A stretch of 64,000 nucleotides of DNA, taken from contig NZ_JAACJS010000015.1 of NCBI RefSeq assembly GCF_009939005.1, positions 932,325 to 996,324 on the forward strand. Direction: 5' to 3'. This document shows positions 34,259 through 42,147 of the stretch, in pieces. Each line of letters opens with the position of its first letter. The stretch's first letter is position 1. The notes under the pieces are model-generated. The model did not search any database, was not told where the DNA came from, and worked only from the letters and a program-made list of their open reading frames with translations. This stretch comes from Sediminibacterium roseum (GTDB taxonomy: Bacteria > Bacteroidota > Bacteroidia > Chitinophagales > Chitinophagaceae). A program made the translations under genes and the position numbers.

Positions 34259-35815
34259 TCAGAGAAGCTCTGGCATCATTTGGAGCAGCTCGATAACATC
34301 GTTTTGTTCCAGCTTTCTGAACTCCATGTTTTTAAGATTTAATATGCCGCTCCGGCCCGCCTCAAATACTGCGGTGAATTCGTTCAATGGAACTCCATAT
34401 CCAAACGGCGCGCCGGTATTATAAAAGTTATTGTCCTCAATTCTGCATAAGTTCCAGACTCCATAAAGATCATCGGCACTGGAATGAATCAATACAACGT
34501 TGAAGCCAGGCTGTTTCTCATAGTGCGTATGGAGTATCGAAACCCTACCATACGCGCTTACTCTGTCCAGTTCGATGTGCGAGGGTAATGGGGGGCTGAG
34601 CACATAACCATACTCCCTTTGCTGTGCATACAGAATAGCTTTTTTATGATTTTCGATGAACGTGTCTCGATCAAACCAGGTAAAGTTCAACAACAGATTC
34701 ATTTGGCCGAAACTGATTCTCAACTCCTTGTTATGTGCCGACATGCCCGGCCCCTGCGGAGTTCCGATATAAAATTCCTGACCTACTAATTGATCATTCA
34801 ATATCTCAACAACGGTCTTAAACTCCATAAACAAACTATCAATCGAAGCAGCGAGTAGCATATCCTTAACTCTTTCTTGTTCAGCAATACGTTCTTTAGT
34901 TGCTTTGGCATCTGCCTCACGTTGGTTGAGATTATGCACTGCCTGTAAGATCCCACTGACGTCTATTACCTTTTCCTTTTGTGAAGCTGCCTGCTTTTCA
35001 AACATCTCTTCAATTTCCGCAACACTTGCAAACCTGGAGTTGATGCTTTTGTCACTCATTTTCCTAATAATCTCCGCAACATATATGGGCACTTCATTTC
35101 TGACAGACCGCACGGAAGGCATTTGTTCAAACAGATGCTGACGCTGAAAATCTGCTTCTGTTGGCCCGTTAAATGGGCAGTGGCCCGTAAGCATTTCATA
35201 AAAAATAATCCCGAGACTGTAAATGTCCATTTGCCGGGTATTCGGATCATTCTTCCAGCATTCTGGAGACATATAGGGATAGGTTCCCCAGCCCTTGAAG
35301 GTTTTGGTTCTTGTTTTTTCTGCAACTAACCTTGCTATTCCAAAATCACAGATCTTAAGTTTTCCATTATCGCCGACGAGAATATTATGAGGCTTAAGAT
35401 CTCTGTGAATAATGTGCTCGTGAGCGTAGCGCAGTCCTTCGAGCAACTGCCTGAAATCATCAACAACAGATTCTACGGGTCGCTCCCCTTCTGCAATAAC
35501 TTTAGACAAATTTCCAGAACGGCAGTATTCCATTATACTATAGAAATGTAGACCGCTCAGATCCTCAAACTTTCCATAGAAAAAAGTCTGTATAATGTTG
35601 GGATGATCTAATGAAATGGCGATCTGAAATTCCTGTTCTAATAATTTTTCTTCATCCTCACTGGTTACCGGAAGGACTTTGACGACAACTTCCATGTTGT
35701 TGATCACATCCGTTGCGGTGTAGAGAATGGCTCCCATACCACCCCGGGTAAGTCCCTGCAGTTGCGCGTACTGTTCTTCTGAATCAGGGCCCGGTAATGA
35801 ATGTGGATATGCCAT
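34259..35815 (-). CDS. Hanks-type Ser/Thr protein kinase
   Basis: Residues 16-275 form a eukaryotic-type kinase domain. The Gly-rich loop is TRGGMGAI (23-30), Lys46 lies in VVVKV, the catalytic loop is HRDLKPHN (137-144), DFG is at 157-159, and SPE near 188 takes the place of APE. A predicted helical segment (EEMFEKQAASQKEKVIDV...) follows, then a C-terminal domain of about 200 residues that I cannot place. It has no membrane segment, unlike many PknB proteins. All catalytic residues are present, so it is probably active. No adjacent substrate or phosphatase is visible. Confidence 0.93.
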   Translation of the reverse strand: MAYPHSLPGPDSEEQYAQLQGLTRGGMGAILYTATDVINNMEVVVKVLPVTSEDEEKLLEQEFQIAISLDHPNIIQTFFYGKFEDLSGLHFYSIMEYCRSGNLSKVIAEGERPVESVVDDFRQLLEGLRYAHEHIIHRDLKPHNILVGDNGKLKICDFGIARLVAEKTRTKTFKGWGTYPYMSPECWKNDPNTRQMDIYSLGIIFYEMLTGHCPFNGPTEADFQRQHLFEQMPSVRSVRNEVPIYVAEIIRKMSDKSINSRFASVAEIEEMFEKQAASQKEKVIDVSGILQAVHNLNQREADAKATKERIAEQERVKDMLLAASIDSLFMEFKTVVEILNDQLVGQEFYIGTPQGPGMSAHNKELRISFGQMNLLLNFTWFDRDTFIENHKKAILYAQQREYGYVLSPPLPSHIELDRVSAYGRVSILHTHYEKQPGFNVVLIHSSADDLYGVWNLCRIEDNNFYNTGAPFGYGVPLNEFTAVFEAGRSGILNLKNMEFRKLEQNDVIELLQMMPELL

Positions 35816-36041
35816 AGAGGTAAGCTTACTTGATAGCCAAATTACTTACAAATCGTCTGACTTTCACGCGAATAAAATTTCCGAATTCCCTTAGTATTTT
35901 CCGAATCCTTCTTACGGATGGTTGGTTTTCAACAAAATAGAACGCTGACCAATAACTTTCAAAATTTCCAAAAAGACTGGCAGCGATCAATCAATTCCTT
36001 CCGGTGTCATCCGCGGATAGGTTTCTGTGAAACTATCCTGC

Positions 36042-36623
36042 TTAATCTATTCCTGATCTGAACTTCCCCCCATTCCACCTGCTCACCGTCGCTCTATCCA
36101 CCCCCAGGTAATCCGCAATCATATACTGCTTAATTCTTTTGTCCTTCAGCATCCATTCACACAGCTTCGGCAACTTGGCCAATCGCTCCCGGGCGGGCAG
36201 AGCCTGCAACAGGTAATGCATTTCCAGCTGCGCCGATTGAATCTCAGTGATCCGCCGCAGATGCACATGGAATGACGAATGCTTTTCAGCAATCCACTCA
36301 GCATCCCTGCGCGAAATTTTCCAAATCACAGTTTCATCCAGCGCCACGATCGCAAGTCGTGACGGTACAGCAGGATAACTACCACGCCCGATCATTTCTC
36401 CTGCACGCAGAAAGCAGATAATTCGTTCATACCCACCCGGAATATCATAACACAGTTTGGCAAAACCTTTCTCAACAAACGCAATCCAGTCGCCCGCATC
36501 ACCCACACTCAACAGCGGCCTGTTCTTCCGGAACGACTCTCTATGAACTCTCCCAACAAGCGCCGCCTTCAGTTCATCCGAAAGCGGGTGGAGCGAATCA
36601 AGATATTGAAATAGTTCATCCAT
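36042..36623 (-). CDS. Crp/Fnr family transcription regulator
   Basis: This 193-residue protein has a cyclic-nucleotide-binding-type barrel (FRKNRPLLSVGDAGDWIAFVEKGFAKLCY) and a C-terminal HTH with KQYMIADYLGVDRATVSRW, a well-formed recognition helix. Bacteroidota members usually do not bind cAMP, and the ligand is unknown. It begins just after the terminator of the LuxR-type regulator gene, so it is probably transcribed separately. A hairpin without a T-tract lies at 36015-36038, just past its stop. Nothing else is seen in 35816-36014. Confidence 0.88.
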   Translation of the reverse strand: MDELFQYLDSLHPLSDELKAALVGRVHRESFRKNRPLLSVGDAGDWIAFVEKGFAKLCYDIPGGYERIICFLRAGEMIGRGSYPAVPSRLAIVALDETVIWKISRRDAEWIAEKHSSFHVHLRRITEIQSAQLEMHYLLQALPARERLAKLPKLCEWMLKDKRIKQYMIADYLGVDRATVSRWNGGKFRSGID

Positions 36624-36649
36624 TGGATATCAGCTTTCATGCGGGCACG

Positions 36650-36679
36650 AAAAAAGGACGGGCTGAGGGCCCCGTCCTT
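36650..36679 (-). terminator. Rho-independent terminator of the sensor operon
   Basis: AAGGACGGG (36654-36662) pairs perfectly with CCCGTCCTT (36671-36679), and the minus strand continues with six T. It lies 110 bases past the stop of the LuxR-type regulator at 36789. Confidence 0.85.
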
Positions 36680-36788
36680 AACCAAAACCAACCGTGCCTC
36701 GGGGGGTAAGACGAAGTAAATGTAGCCATACAGGTAAGGGATTAAGTGGCGGAAACCCCGCAACGACTGGCGGCTTTTACGCATTCTT

Positions 36789-37457
36789 TTATATCCCGCT
36801 ATCATCCGGTATCACCAGCTTATTCTTAACAGCATACATCACGATACCTGCAGCAGTCTTCACACCCATCTTTTCCATGATGTTCGCTTTGTATCGCTCC
36901 ACAGTCCGGTTACCCAAACAGAGTTCGTCAGCAATTTCTTTGACGAGCTTGTCTTTGCAGAAGAGCGCGATGATCTTTTTCTCATTCGTATTAAACAGTT
37001 CCGTGCGCTGCATGCCCGGCACAAACGAACTCTGGTGGATCATGCGCAAGACACGTTGCGAAGTGGAATCGCAATAATGCGGTTCACCGCGGAGTGACTT
37101 TTCGATGGCAAGAAAGATGACTTCCTTGTCCATGATCTTGTTCACATAGCTGAAAGCACCGGCTTCAAGGGAGTTTAAGATCAGGTGATCACTGTCGAAG
37201 TTCGTAAGCACAATACAGAGCATGTCCGGATCATTTCGCCTGATCTGTTCGATCGCGTCGATACCGTTCATAACGGGCATACTGATGTCGGTGAGTACTA
37301 TGTCAGGCTTGTATAGCCTGGCACCGCGAACAAGTTGTTCTCCGTTTTTGAAAGTAGCGACAATCTCATAGTCAGGGTGATTGGAAAATGCAAGCAGCAT
37401 ACCATCTATAAATACCTGGTGATCATCGGCAAGGATGATTTTGATCTTATCATTCAT
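36789..37457 (-). CDS. LuxR/NarL-type response regulator
   Basis: The 222-residue protein has a receiver domain with acidic pocket D11/D12 and phospho-acceptor Asp57 in IVLTDISMP. The C-terminal LuxR-type HTH follows (LFNTNEKKIIALFCKDKLVKEIADELCLGNRTVERYKANIMEKMGV). It should be phosphorylated by the histidine kinase encoded directly upstream, with an eight-base overlap. Direct repeats at 39217-39261, upstream of the operon, are possible binding sites. Confidence 0.93.
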   Translation of the reverse strand: MNDKIKIILADDHQVFIDGMLLAFSNHPDYEIVATFKNGEQLVRGARLYKPDIVLTDISMPVMNGIDAIEQIRRNDPDMLCIVLTNFDSDHLILNSLEAGAFSYVNKIMDKEVIFLAIEKSLRGEPHYCDSTSQRVLRMIHQSSFVPGMQRTELFNTNEKKIIALFCKDKLVKEIADELCLGNRTVERYKANIMEKMGVKTAAGIVMYAVKNKLVIPDDSGI

Positions 37458-38214
37458 TGGTCAGCTCTTTGATCGGGATGTTGATGAAATAATGTGTGCC
37501 CGTGGTTGCGTTTGATTCAACCATCAGTACAGCGTGTAGCACGTCAAGCCTGGAGCGTATGTTCTTGAGCCCTGAACTGTTCTTTTTCTTTACAGCGGAT
37601 TCAAAATCAAAACCCTGACCGTCATCCCTGACTTCAACAAGCAAACGGTTGATTTGCTGTGCGATGCCGATTTCAATCATACTTCCACCAGCATGTTTGA
37701 CGGCATTGGTAACCATTTCCTGGATCACCCGGTAAACAAACATTGCTTTTTGCTTATCAAACCTGGTTCCATCAAATACAGCTTTGTAATACACATCCAT
37801 CAGGGCTGTTGCATTCATTCTTTCCACGAGCGCCTCAACCGCTGCATGCAGGCCGCCGGTCTCGATTTCCCTTGGCACGAGATTAAAGGATACGGTCTTG
37901 ACGGTAAGGATGGATTGCTCTAAAAGATGGGTGGAGTTTTCAATCAGGCCGTTACCGGGTTGCTTCAGCAACAACTCACGCAGGGATAGCTTTAAACTGG
38001 TTAATACAGATCCGAGATCATCGTGAAGATCAGCAGCGATTTTCCTGTTGTTGGCTTCGGCATTGCATTCATCCTGGAAAGTTTTTGTGTTCATCAGTTT
38101 CCTCTTTCTTCGCAAGTGATAAAACACCGAAAAGGCAAACGCAAACAACATCAGGGTTAATGTGATTAATGCGGTGAGGTAAGAATAGAACGGGTGGGTT
38201 TGGTCCTGTAACAT
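37450..38214 (-). CDS. Membrane-anchored histidine kinase (HisKA_3 type)
   Basis: This 254-residue kinase has a single N-terminal membrane segment at about 9-33 and no periplasmic sensor domain. The phospho-acceptor is His64 in RKIAADLHDDLGSVLTSLKL. The ATP-binding domain has IQEMVTNAVKHAGGS (N box), DDGQGFDF (G1) and SGLKNIRSRL (G2). It pairs with the regulator downstream. With no sensor domain of its own it may take its signal from the multi-pass membrane protein encoded upstream. The start overlaps that gene by 49 bases; no later Met would keep the membrane segment. Confidence 0.9.
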   Translation of the reverse strand: MLQDQTHPFYSYLTALITLTLMLFAFAFSVFYHLRRKRKLMNTKTFQDECNAEANNRKIAADLHDDLGSVLTSLKLSLRELLLKQPGNGLIENSTHLLEQSILTVKTVSFNLVPREIETGGLHAAVEALVERMNATALMDVYYKAVFDGTRFDKQKAMFVYRVIQEMVTNAVKHAGGSMIEIGIAQQINRLLVEVRDDGQGFDFESAVKKKNSSGLKNIRSRLDVLHAVLMVESNATTGTHYFINIPIKELTNE

Positions 38215-38825
38215 ATAAAAGCGATAGCGATCAGTAGATTAAGTAGAATACTTAAGGAACATTGGATGTACCAGAATTTGGCCGAATAGGGATACTTGCT
38301 TTTGATGTCGAACAGATCAAAGGATTCGATAAACGCTTTGTAAAAAAAATAAACAACAAATCCTGTCTTGATCAGCATACGTGAAAAAATGATGGAACTC
38401 TCACGGTTCAGCAACGTGAAGTTGATCTGGTCAACGCATACAAAAACCAGTAAGATGGAAGAAAGTACCCTGAACATCGAACTGTACTCTGCAAGTGAAT
38501 GGGCGATGTAATAATCAATGATCCAGACAATGATCCCCATAACAAGAATGATCTGGTGAAAATAATTTTTTCGTGTAGAGGGCCATTTTTTAAACACCAA
38601 TACAAGTAATACAAACTCGATGAGCTGATAAATATTACTCACCAATGTGTTTGTCCCTACGTGACTGATCGAACAATAGCTCACCAGGTCGCTCAAGCCA
38701 CCGACAACGAGAAAGACCACCAATAACGAAAATTTCCGCCAGATCGCGTGCCGCTTCCAGATAGCAACAGTTATCGGAAACAACACGGAAAAGGCGGAAA
38801 GATGAGATAAATAATAGACTGTCAT
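38166..38825 (-). CDS. Multi-pass membrane protein of the sensor module (219 residues)
   Basis: The start is ATG 38823-38825, which overlaps the stop of the preceding gene as TGATG; a longer frame to 38870 is less likely. The product has about six or seven membrane segments, for example SAFSVLFPITVAIW, FSLLVVFLVVGGLSDLVSY, ILVMGIIVWIIDYYI and SILLVFVCVDQINF. There are few charged residues in the loops. I do not recognise the family by function. Its position between the 118-residue gene and a kinase without a sensor domain suggests a receptor role, which is inference. Confidence 0.75.
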   Translation of the reverse strand: MTVYYLSHLSAFSVLFPITVAIWKRHAIWRKFSLLVVFLVVGGLSDLVSYCSISHVGTNTLVSNIYQLIEFVLLVLVFKKWPSTRKNYFHQIILVMGIIVWIIDYYIAHSLAEYSSMFRVLSSILLVFVCVDQINFTLLNRESSIIFSRMLIKTGFVVYFFYKAFIESFDLFDIKSKYPYSAKFWYIQCSLSILLNLLIAIAFICYRTKPTRSILTSPH

Positions 38826-39181
38826 CAATTGTTGTTCAAAGGTGATTCCGGCGGACAGGCCGGAGGACACTTGTATGAATTCTCCAGGATGTATTCATCC
38901 GGATCATCTTCTTCATTTTTGTTGTTTCTGTTTACGCCCGGCAACATATCATTGCCTTCAGCGTCAGCGGCCACAAGAACGGCGCATACGCTGCCGTCTT
39001 CTTTTTCGCCATAATAAATGCGCAGCTTGTCAGCTCCGTGCGCCTGGAGCATTTTTCTTACAGAGTCTTTTTCGAAGGTTTCGCAAATCGGCATATCCGC
39101 AGGGCGGTTGGCCTGGAAACGGGACGTCAACTCGATCGCTTCTTCCAGCGAAATGGAATGTTGAATGGGGGTCATAGACAT
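38825..39181 (-). CDS. Small acidic protein with CPPACPP tail, first gene of the sensor module
   Basis: The 118-residue protein has no signal peptide. Its first part is a small alpha-beta domain (SLEEAIELTSRFQANR, then ADKLRIYYGEKEDGSVCAVLVAADAEGNDML). A strongly acidic stretch (NKNEEDDPDEYILE) is followed by a tail of the form CPPACPPESPLN. I recall similar uncharacterised proteins in Bacteroidota that end in CPPxCPP; the function is unknown. It heads a four-gene operon with the membrane protein, kinase and regulator, with stop and start overlapping as TGATG. Three direct repeats lie upstream. Confidence 0.75.
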   Translation of the reverse strand: MSMTPIQHSISLEEAIELTSRFQANRPADMPICETFEKDSVRKMLQAHGADKLRIYYGEKEDGSVCAVLVAADAEGNDMLPGVNRNNKNEEDDPDEYILENSYKCPPACPPESPLNNN

Positions 39182-39216
39182 AGTATTTTATTTGAGGTGC
39201 AATACTAGGTCTGAAC

Positions 39217-39261
39217 TGGCGGTTGTATTGGCGGGTTTTACCTTTTTAGTGGCGGGTTCTA
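39217..39261. repeat. Three direct repeats TGGCGG(G)TTnTA upstream of the sensor operon
   Basis: TGGCGGTTGTA at 39217-39227, TGGCGGGTTTTA at 39229-39240 and TGGCGGGTTCTA at 39250-39261 start 12 and 21 bases apart. They lie 36-80 bases upstream of the operon start at 39181 and suggest an operator. Confidence 0.6.
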
Positions 39262-39271
39262 CGCAATCTTC

Positions 39272-39436
39272 TTATTTCTTCTGTGAACGGACTTTGATAT
39301 AACCGGTCAGCATGAGACCATGTAAGATACGTGCATAGGTTTCATCTTTCACAGGAAGACAGTTGGTAAGGCTGTGTAATTCAATCAGGGTAATTTTCCC
39401 TTTTTTTTCGTGGATTGTGACAGTTTGCGCATTCAT
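39272..39436 (-). CDS. Small hypothetical protein (54 residues)
   Basis: The frame starts MNAQTVTIHEKKGKITLIEL and ends GYIKVRSQKK. The second half (YARILHGLMLTGYIKVRS) has the shape of a small wHTH wing, but it is too short to assign. It is the only gene between the sensor module and the divergent HTH gene, and no clear RBS or promoter is seen. Confidence 0.45.
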   Translation of the reverse strand: MNAQTVTIHEKKGKITLIELHSLTNCLPVKDETYARILHGLMLTGYIKVRSQKK

Positions 39437-39524
39437 AATTTGATATATCGGCGAAGATAAATCAATTGCACCTTAGTTAAGCAGAATATAACACTTAACC
39501 TCAGAGATTCTTGTTCTTTACCAC

Positions 39525-39890
39525 ATGGTTGGAACTGAAAGTAAGCTGATTGGACTGAAGGTCGCCATCGCCCTTTCGAAGTTGTTGCACGACGCGAAAG
39601 GCAAGGGAACTGCGTACGCTAGAATAACAGACAAAAAGATAGAACACAATAACTCATTAGGTAAAATATCAGTTGATACTGGTATTACAAAATCTGGTCT
39701 GTCGCAAATATTCAATGGTAAAACCCATCCTAAAATTGGAACTGTGATGCTGATCCTGCAGTCCCTCAATAAGTCACTTGCCGACCTCTCGAAAGTAATC
39801 GACAAAATCACCGATTCTGACATTCAAAAATTCAAAGAACAATCCACTACAAAAAAGTCTGCACCCGCTAAAAAGAAAACAAAGAAGTAA
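39525..39890 (+). CDS. Cro/CI-type HTH protein with Lys-rich tail
   Basis: The 121-residue protein has a helix-turn-helix core at about 45-95 (LGKISVDTGITKSGLSQIFNGKTHPKIGTVMLILQSL), typical of XRE-family regulators. The C-terminal tail is rich in Lys and Ala (SAPAKKKTKK) and should be flexible. No ligand domain is present. It ends three bases before a convergent gene of the rteC cluster and could regulate that cluster. Confidence 0.8.
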   Translation: MVGTESKLIGLKVAIALSKLLHDAKGKGTAYARITDKKIEHNNSLGKISVDTGITKSGLSQIFNGKTHPKIGTVMLILQSLNKSLADLSKVIDKITDSDIQKFKEQSTTKKSAPAKKKTKK

Positions 39891-39893
39891 TTA

Positions 39894-40112
39894 TCAATTC
39901 TCACCATTGAACAACGGCTGCTTCCTTTTCCGCAAATGATACGGTGGCAATTTGATTTTCTCAAACTCATTCGTTTGCTTGTAGAGAAAATTAACTGAGT
40001 AGCGTTGCTCCTCTACGATGAACATATTAACCCTGGCTTCTCCCGCCAGCTCTCCCTTGTCATTTACAACAAGTACCGTTTCTCCCGGTAAGTAATTCAT
40101 ATTTGCGATCAT
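39894..40112 (-). CDS. Hypothetical protein downstream of rteC (72 residues)
   Basis: I do not recognise this 72-residue protein. It starts MIANMNYLPGETVLVVNDKGELAG, is probably a small beta-rich fold and ends basic (LPPYHLRKRKQPLF). A second Met at residue 5 is also possible. It follows the 87-residue gene by nine bases in a probable rteC operon, and its stop lies three bases from that of the convergent HTH gene. Confidence 0.55.
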   Translation of the reverse strand: MIANMNYLPGETVLVVNDKGELAGEARVNMFIVEEQRYSVNFLYKQTNEFEKIKLPPYHLRKRKQPLFNGEN

Positions 40113-40121
40113 AAGTGTATT

Positions 40122-40385
40122 TTATTTAGGTTCTGGTTCTTCATATATGCAGACAATATCGGTTGCCTGCCCAACATCGAGGCCGGCAATCTTCCGCCCA
40201 TTCAAATGATGCACCAACGAGTAGTGCATGATCCTTGCAAGCGGTTTAAAAAGATCGATTTTTTCCATAAATACGTTTGGATCTTCAGGCAGTCCGTTGT
40301 GCAGATCATGGCAGTTGTACAACCTGTCCTTTTCGAGGTATGCTAAGTGCGTTTGATTGTTGAACCGGTAACTGACAAGGAACAT
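40122..40385 (-). CDS. Hypothetical protein downstream of rteC (87 residues)
   Basis: I do not recognise this 87-residue protein (MFLVSYRFNNQTHLAYLEKDRLYNCHD...). It begins with two or three predicted strands, is cytosolic and has no known motif. It follows the RteC-family gene by 29 bases and precedes a 72-residue gene by nine, so the three are likely co-transcribed. Confidence 0.5.
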   Translation of the reverse strand: MFLVSYRFNNQTHLAYLEKDRLYNCHDLHNGLPEDPNVFMEKIDLFKPLARIMHYSLVHHLNGRKIAGLDVGQATDIVCIYEEPEPK

Positions 40386-40414
40386 GCGGAAAGAATGTTT
40401 AGTGCACCATTTGG

Positions 40415-40963
40415 TTATGATAAGAATTTAATTTTCTCTTCAAGACATAGCAGGTAACGGTTGATGGCAAGTAATCCGCTCACCGATCCATCCTGGACAC
40501 TCGTGAATTTTCCCGCAGCCTCCAATGGCAGGATGGATAAAGTAGTCTGCGCAGGTGTCCCGCGCGTAAACCACGCTTCATCAAAATAAGTCACTCCCCT
40601 TTTGTAGTATTCGGCAAACCCTTTGTTTGCTTCCAGTATCCGCTTCATACGCAAGTGTTCCCTTTTGCAAAACGCCAGGGTTTCAAATCCAAACAATTGA
40701 AACTGTTGCAATCGCGCAAAGTATTCCAGCTCCGAAAGAAACATGGGTTTAACGACTTTGAAGAAGTGAACTTCTTCAACCTGGTTTTCAAATTTGTTCT
40801 CGCGGTAATAGCCATACAACCTGGAACGGTACACATCGCAAAGTTGAATGGAGGACTCTATTTGCTTAAGCGTATCACTCACTTCGTTACAGCAAAACAG
40901 CAAATCTGCCATGAACTCGCGATGCAATTCCAATAATGTTCCGGGTATTTTTACGTCTGGCAT
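40415..40963 (-). CDS. rteC: RteC-family protein
   Basis: This 182-residue protein matches the RteC domain: EEVHFFKVVKPMFLSELEYFARLQQFQ, then FAEYYKRGVTYFDEAWFTRG. RteC controls excision of CTnDOT-type conjugative transposons, so it points to a conjugative-element contribution in this region, 21 kb from the tra operon. RteC proteins also occur outside such elements, so an element-linked role is not proven. A terminator-like hairpin at 40981-41005 lies immediately upstream and may attenuate it. No RteA/RteB pair is nearby. Confidence 0.85.
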   Translation of the reverse strand: MPDVKIPGTLLELHREFMADLLFCCNEVSDTLKQIESSIQLCDVYRSRLYGYYRENKFENQVEEVHFFKVVKPMFLSELEYFARLQQFQLFGFETLAFCKREHLRMKRILEANKGFAEYYKRGVTYFDEAWFTRGTPAQTTLSILPLEAAGKFTSVQDGSVSGLLAINRYLLCLEEKIKFLS

Positions 40964-40980
40964 AGCTATTCATTTTAAAA

Positions 40981-41259
40981 AGGGCTGAACAAATTGTCCA
41001 GCCCTGTAAGTCACGGCATTTGGTGCCGTTCCCCCGATTTTAAAAACAACTGTAATCAAAAACTAAAATCTTAGATACTATTCATTAAAAATGTCTTCCA
41101 TGTTTGTTGTAAAAAAGGCTACCCGTTGAAACGGGTGTGCCGGACGTTTGTTTGTGCTTTAAAACCATCGATTGAATCGTTGGTTCTCCTTTTAAAGCTT
41201 CTCTGGACCTATTTTTAATACGCTCAACTGTGTAAAAGGCAGCCGTAGAAACAGCCGCC
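40981..41259 (-). promoter_or_regulatory. Series of four terminator-like hairpins upstream of rteC
   Basis: Between 40964 and 41439 no gene is seen. The minus strand instead shows four hairpins: 41238-41259 (GGCGGC...GGCTGCC, then TTTT), 41163-41185 (AACCA...TGGTT), 41117-41141 (ACCCGT TTCA ACGGGT type, then six T) and 40981-41005 (AGGGCTG...CAGCCCT, then TTTTT). A fifth one, the terminator at 41331-41361, precedes them. The hairpins at 41238 and 41117 share GTTTCwACGG and a following GCCTTTT. They may be successive terminators, attenuators or small RNA ends. Confidence 0.5.
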
Positions 41260-41330
41260 GTCAGTGTTAGTCATGTGTACGACCTGGTGGTGGCGTACAA
41301 CTCTTTATTCAGCACATGAGAAAAAACTTT

Positions 41331-41361
41331 TAAAAAACTGGGGAGCCTGGAAAAGCTCCCC
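41331..41361 (-). terminator. Rho-independent terminator of the GH3-LytTR operon
   Basis: GGGGAGC (41340-41346) pairs with GCTCCCC (41355-41361), and the minus strand continues with AGTTTTTT. It lies 79 bases past the stop of the LytTR regulator at 41440. Confidence 0.8.
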
Positions 41362-41439
41362 GCTTTATGCGATGCTTTTAGTTCATCCAAAACCATATTG
41401 TGCAACACACATGAGAAAATTATCTTTAAACCACCGCTG

Positions 41440-42147
41440 TTACCATCCATTGAAATCTGCCAGTTCCATTTCCTGGCGTGCCTGCGCGGCGTAACGGAAC
41501 GTCAGGTGTATTTTTCTGCCCTTATGATAGTACGAGCTCCCTTTGATCTCGTGCATCTTCCCCACCGGCAGAATCAGTTGGTCCGCAACCCTCATAAATT
41601 GATCCCCGGGCAACAACTGCATGATCATTTTCATATACATCGCTTTCTCGTACACCTGGTTTGCAGTATGGATCCTGACGATGTATCCCCTGCTCTCAAT
41701 CATTTCAATAGACGATAAAGGGATGCGGCACCATTGCCGCCGGTACTGCAGCAACAAAAAATCTGGTGTTAACCTGCATTCAGTTTGCTGCATACGAGTG
41801 AGCAGTCTGCTTACCACCTCACCATCATATGGATACTTCAAAGCATAGGGAAACAAAGCCTGGTTATCCTCGATATTCCGGTCCGATGGAATGGAAAGGA
41901 ACACCACCAGGGGCATCTGCCTTGTATTTTTCAAAGAGCTGTTGAACACTTGGTAATCATTGATGTTCCATTGTTTGAAACGGGTAAAGACCATATCCAC
42001 CGGATCGTCCTCATCCGCTAAGGCGTTCCTGATCTGGTAGGGCTGTATGGCAATACTTGACTGCGATACGCCCGGCTGCTTTTCCAAAAGGGCATTTAGC
42101 GCCGCGGCAGAAGTTTCGTTATCGTCAATGACCAGGCAACGTTTCAT
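41440..42147 (-). CDS. LytTR-domain regulator with a degenerate receiver
   Basis: I use ATG 42145-42147, which overlaps the dehydrogenase stop as ATGA. The 235-residue product has a receiver-like N-terminus with DD at residues 8-9, but the usual phospho-acceptor position reads MVFTRFK, without the expected Asp. The C-terminal half is a LytTR DNA-binding domain (FLLLQYRRQWCRIPLSSIEMIESRGYIVRIHT, then FMRVADQLILPVGKMHEI). It may thus respond to something other than phosphorylation. It is the last gene of the GH3 operon. Confidence 0.8.
   Translation of the reverse strand: MKRCLVIDDNETSAAALNALLEKQPGVSQSSIAIQPYQIRNALADEDDPVDMVFTRFKQWNINDYQVFNSSLKNTRQMPLVVFLSIPSDRNIEDNQALFPYALKYPYDGEVVSRLLTRMQQTECRLTPDFLLLQYRRQWCRIPLSSIEMIESRGYIVRIHTANQVYEKAMYMKMIMQLLPGDQFMRVADQLILPVGKMHEIKGSSYYHKGRKIHLTFRYAAQARQEMELADFNGW

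Noticed and set aside
41264..41494. Short plus-strand open frame in the gap upstream of rteC
   Set aside because: It overlaps the terminator hairpin and the 3' end of the LytTR gene, has no RBS or promoter, and its product is unlike known proteins.
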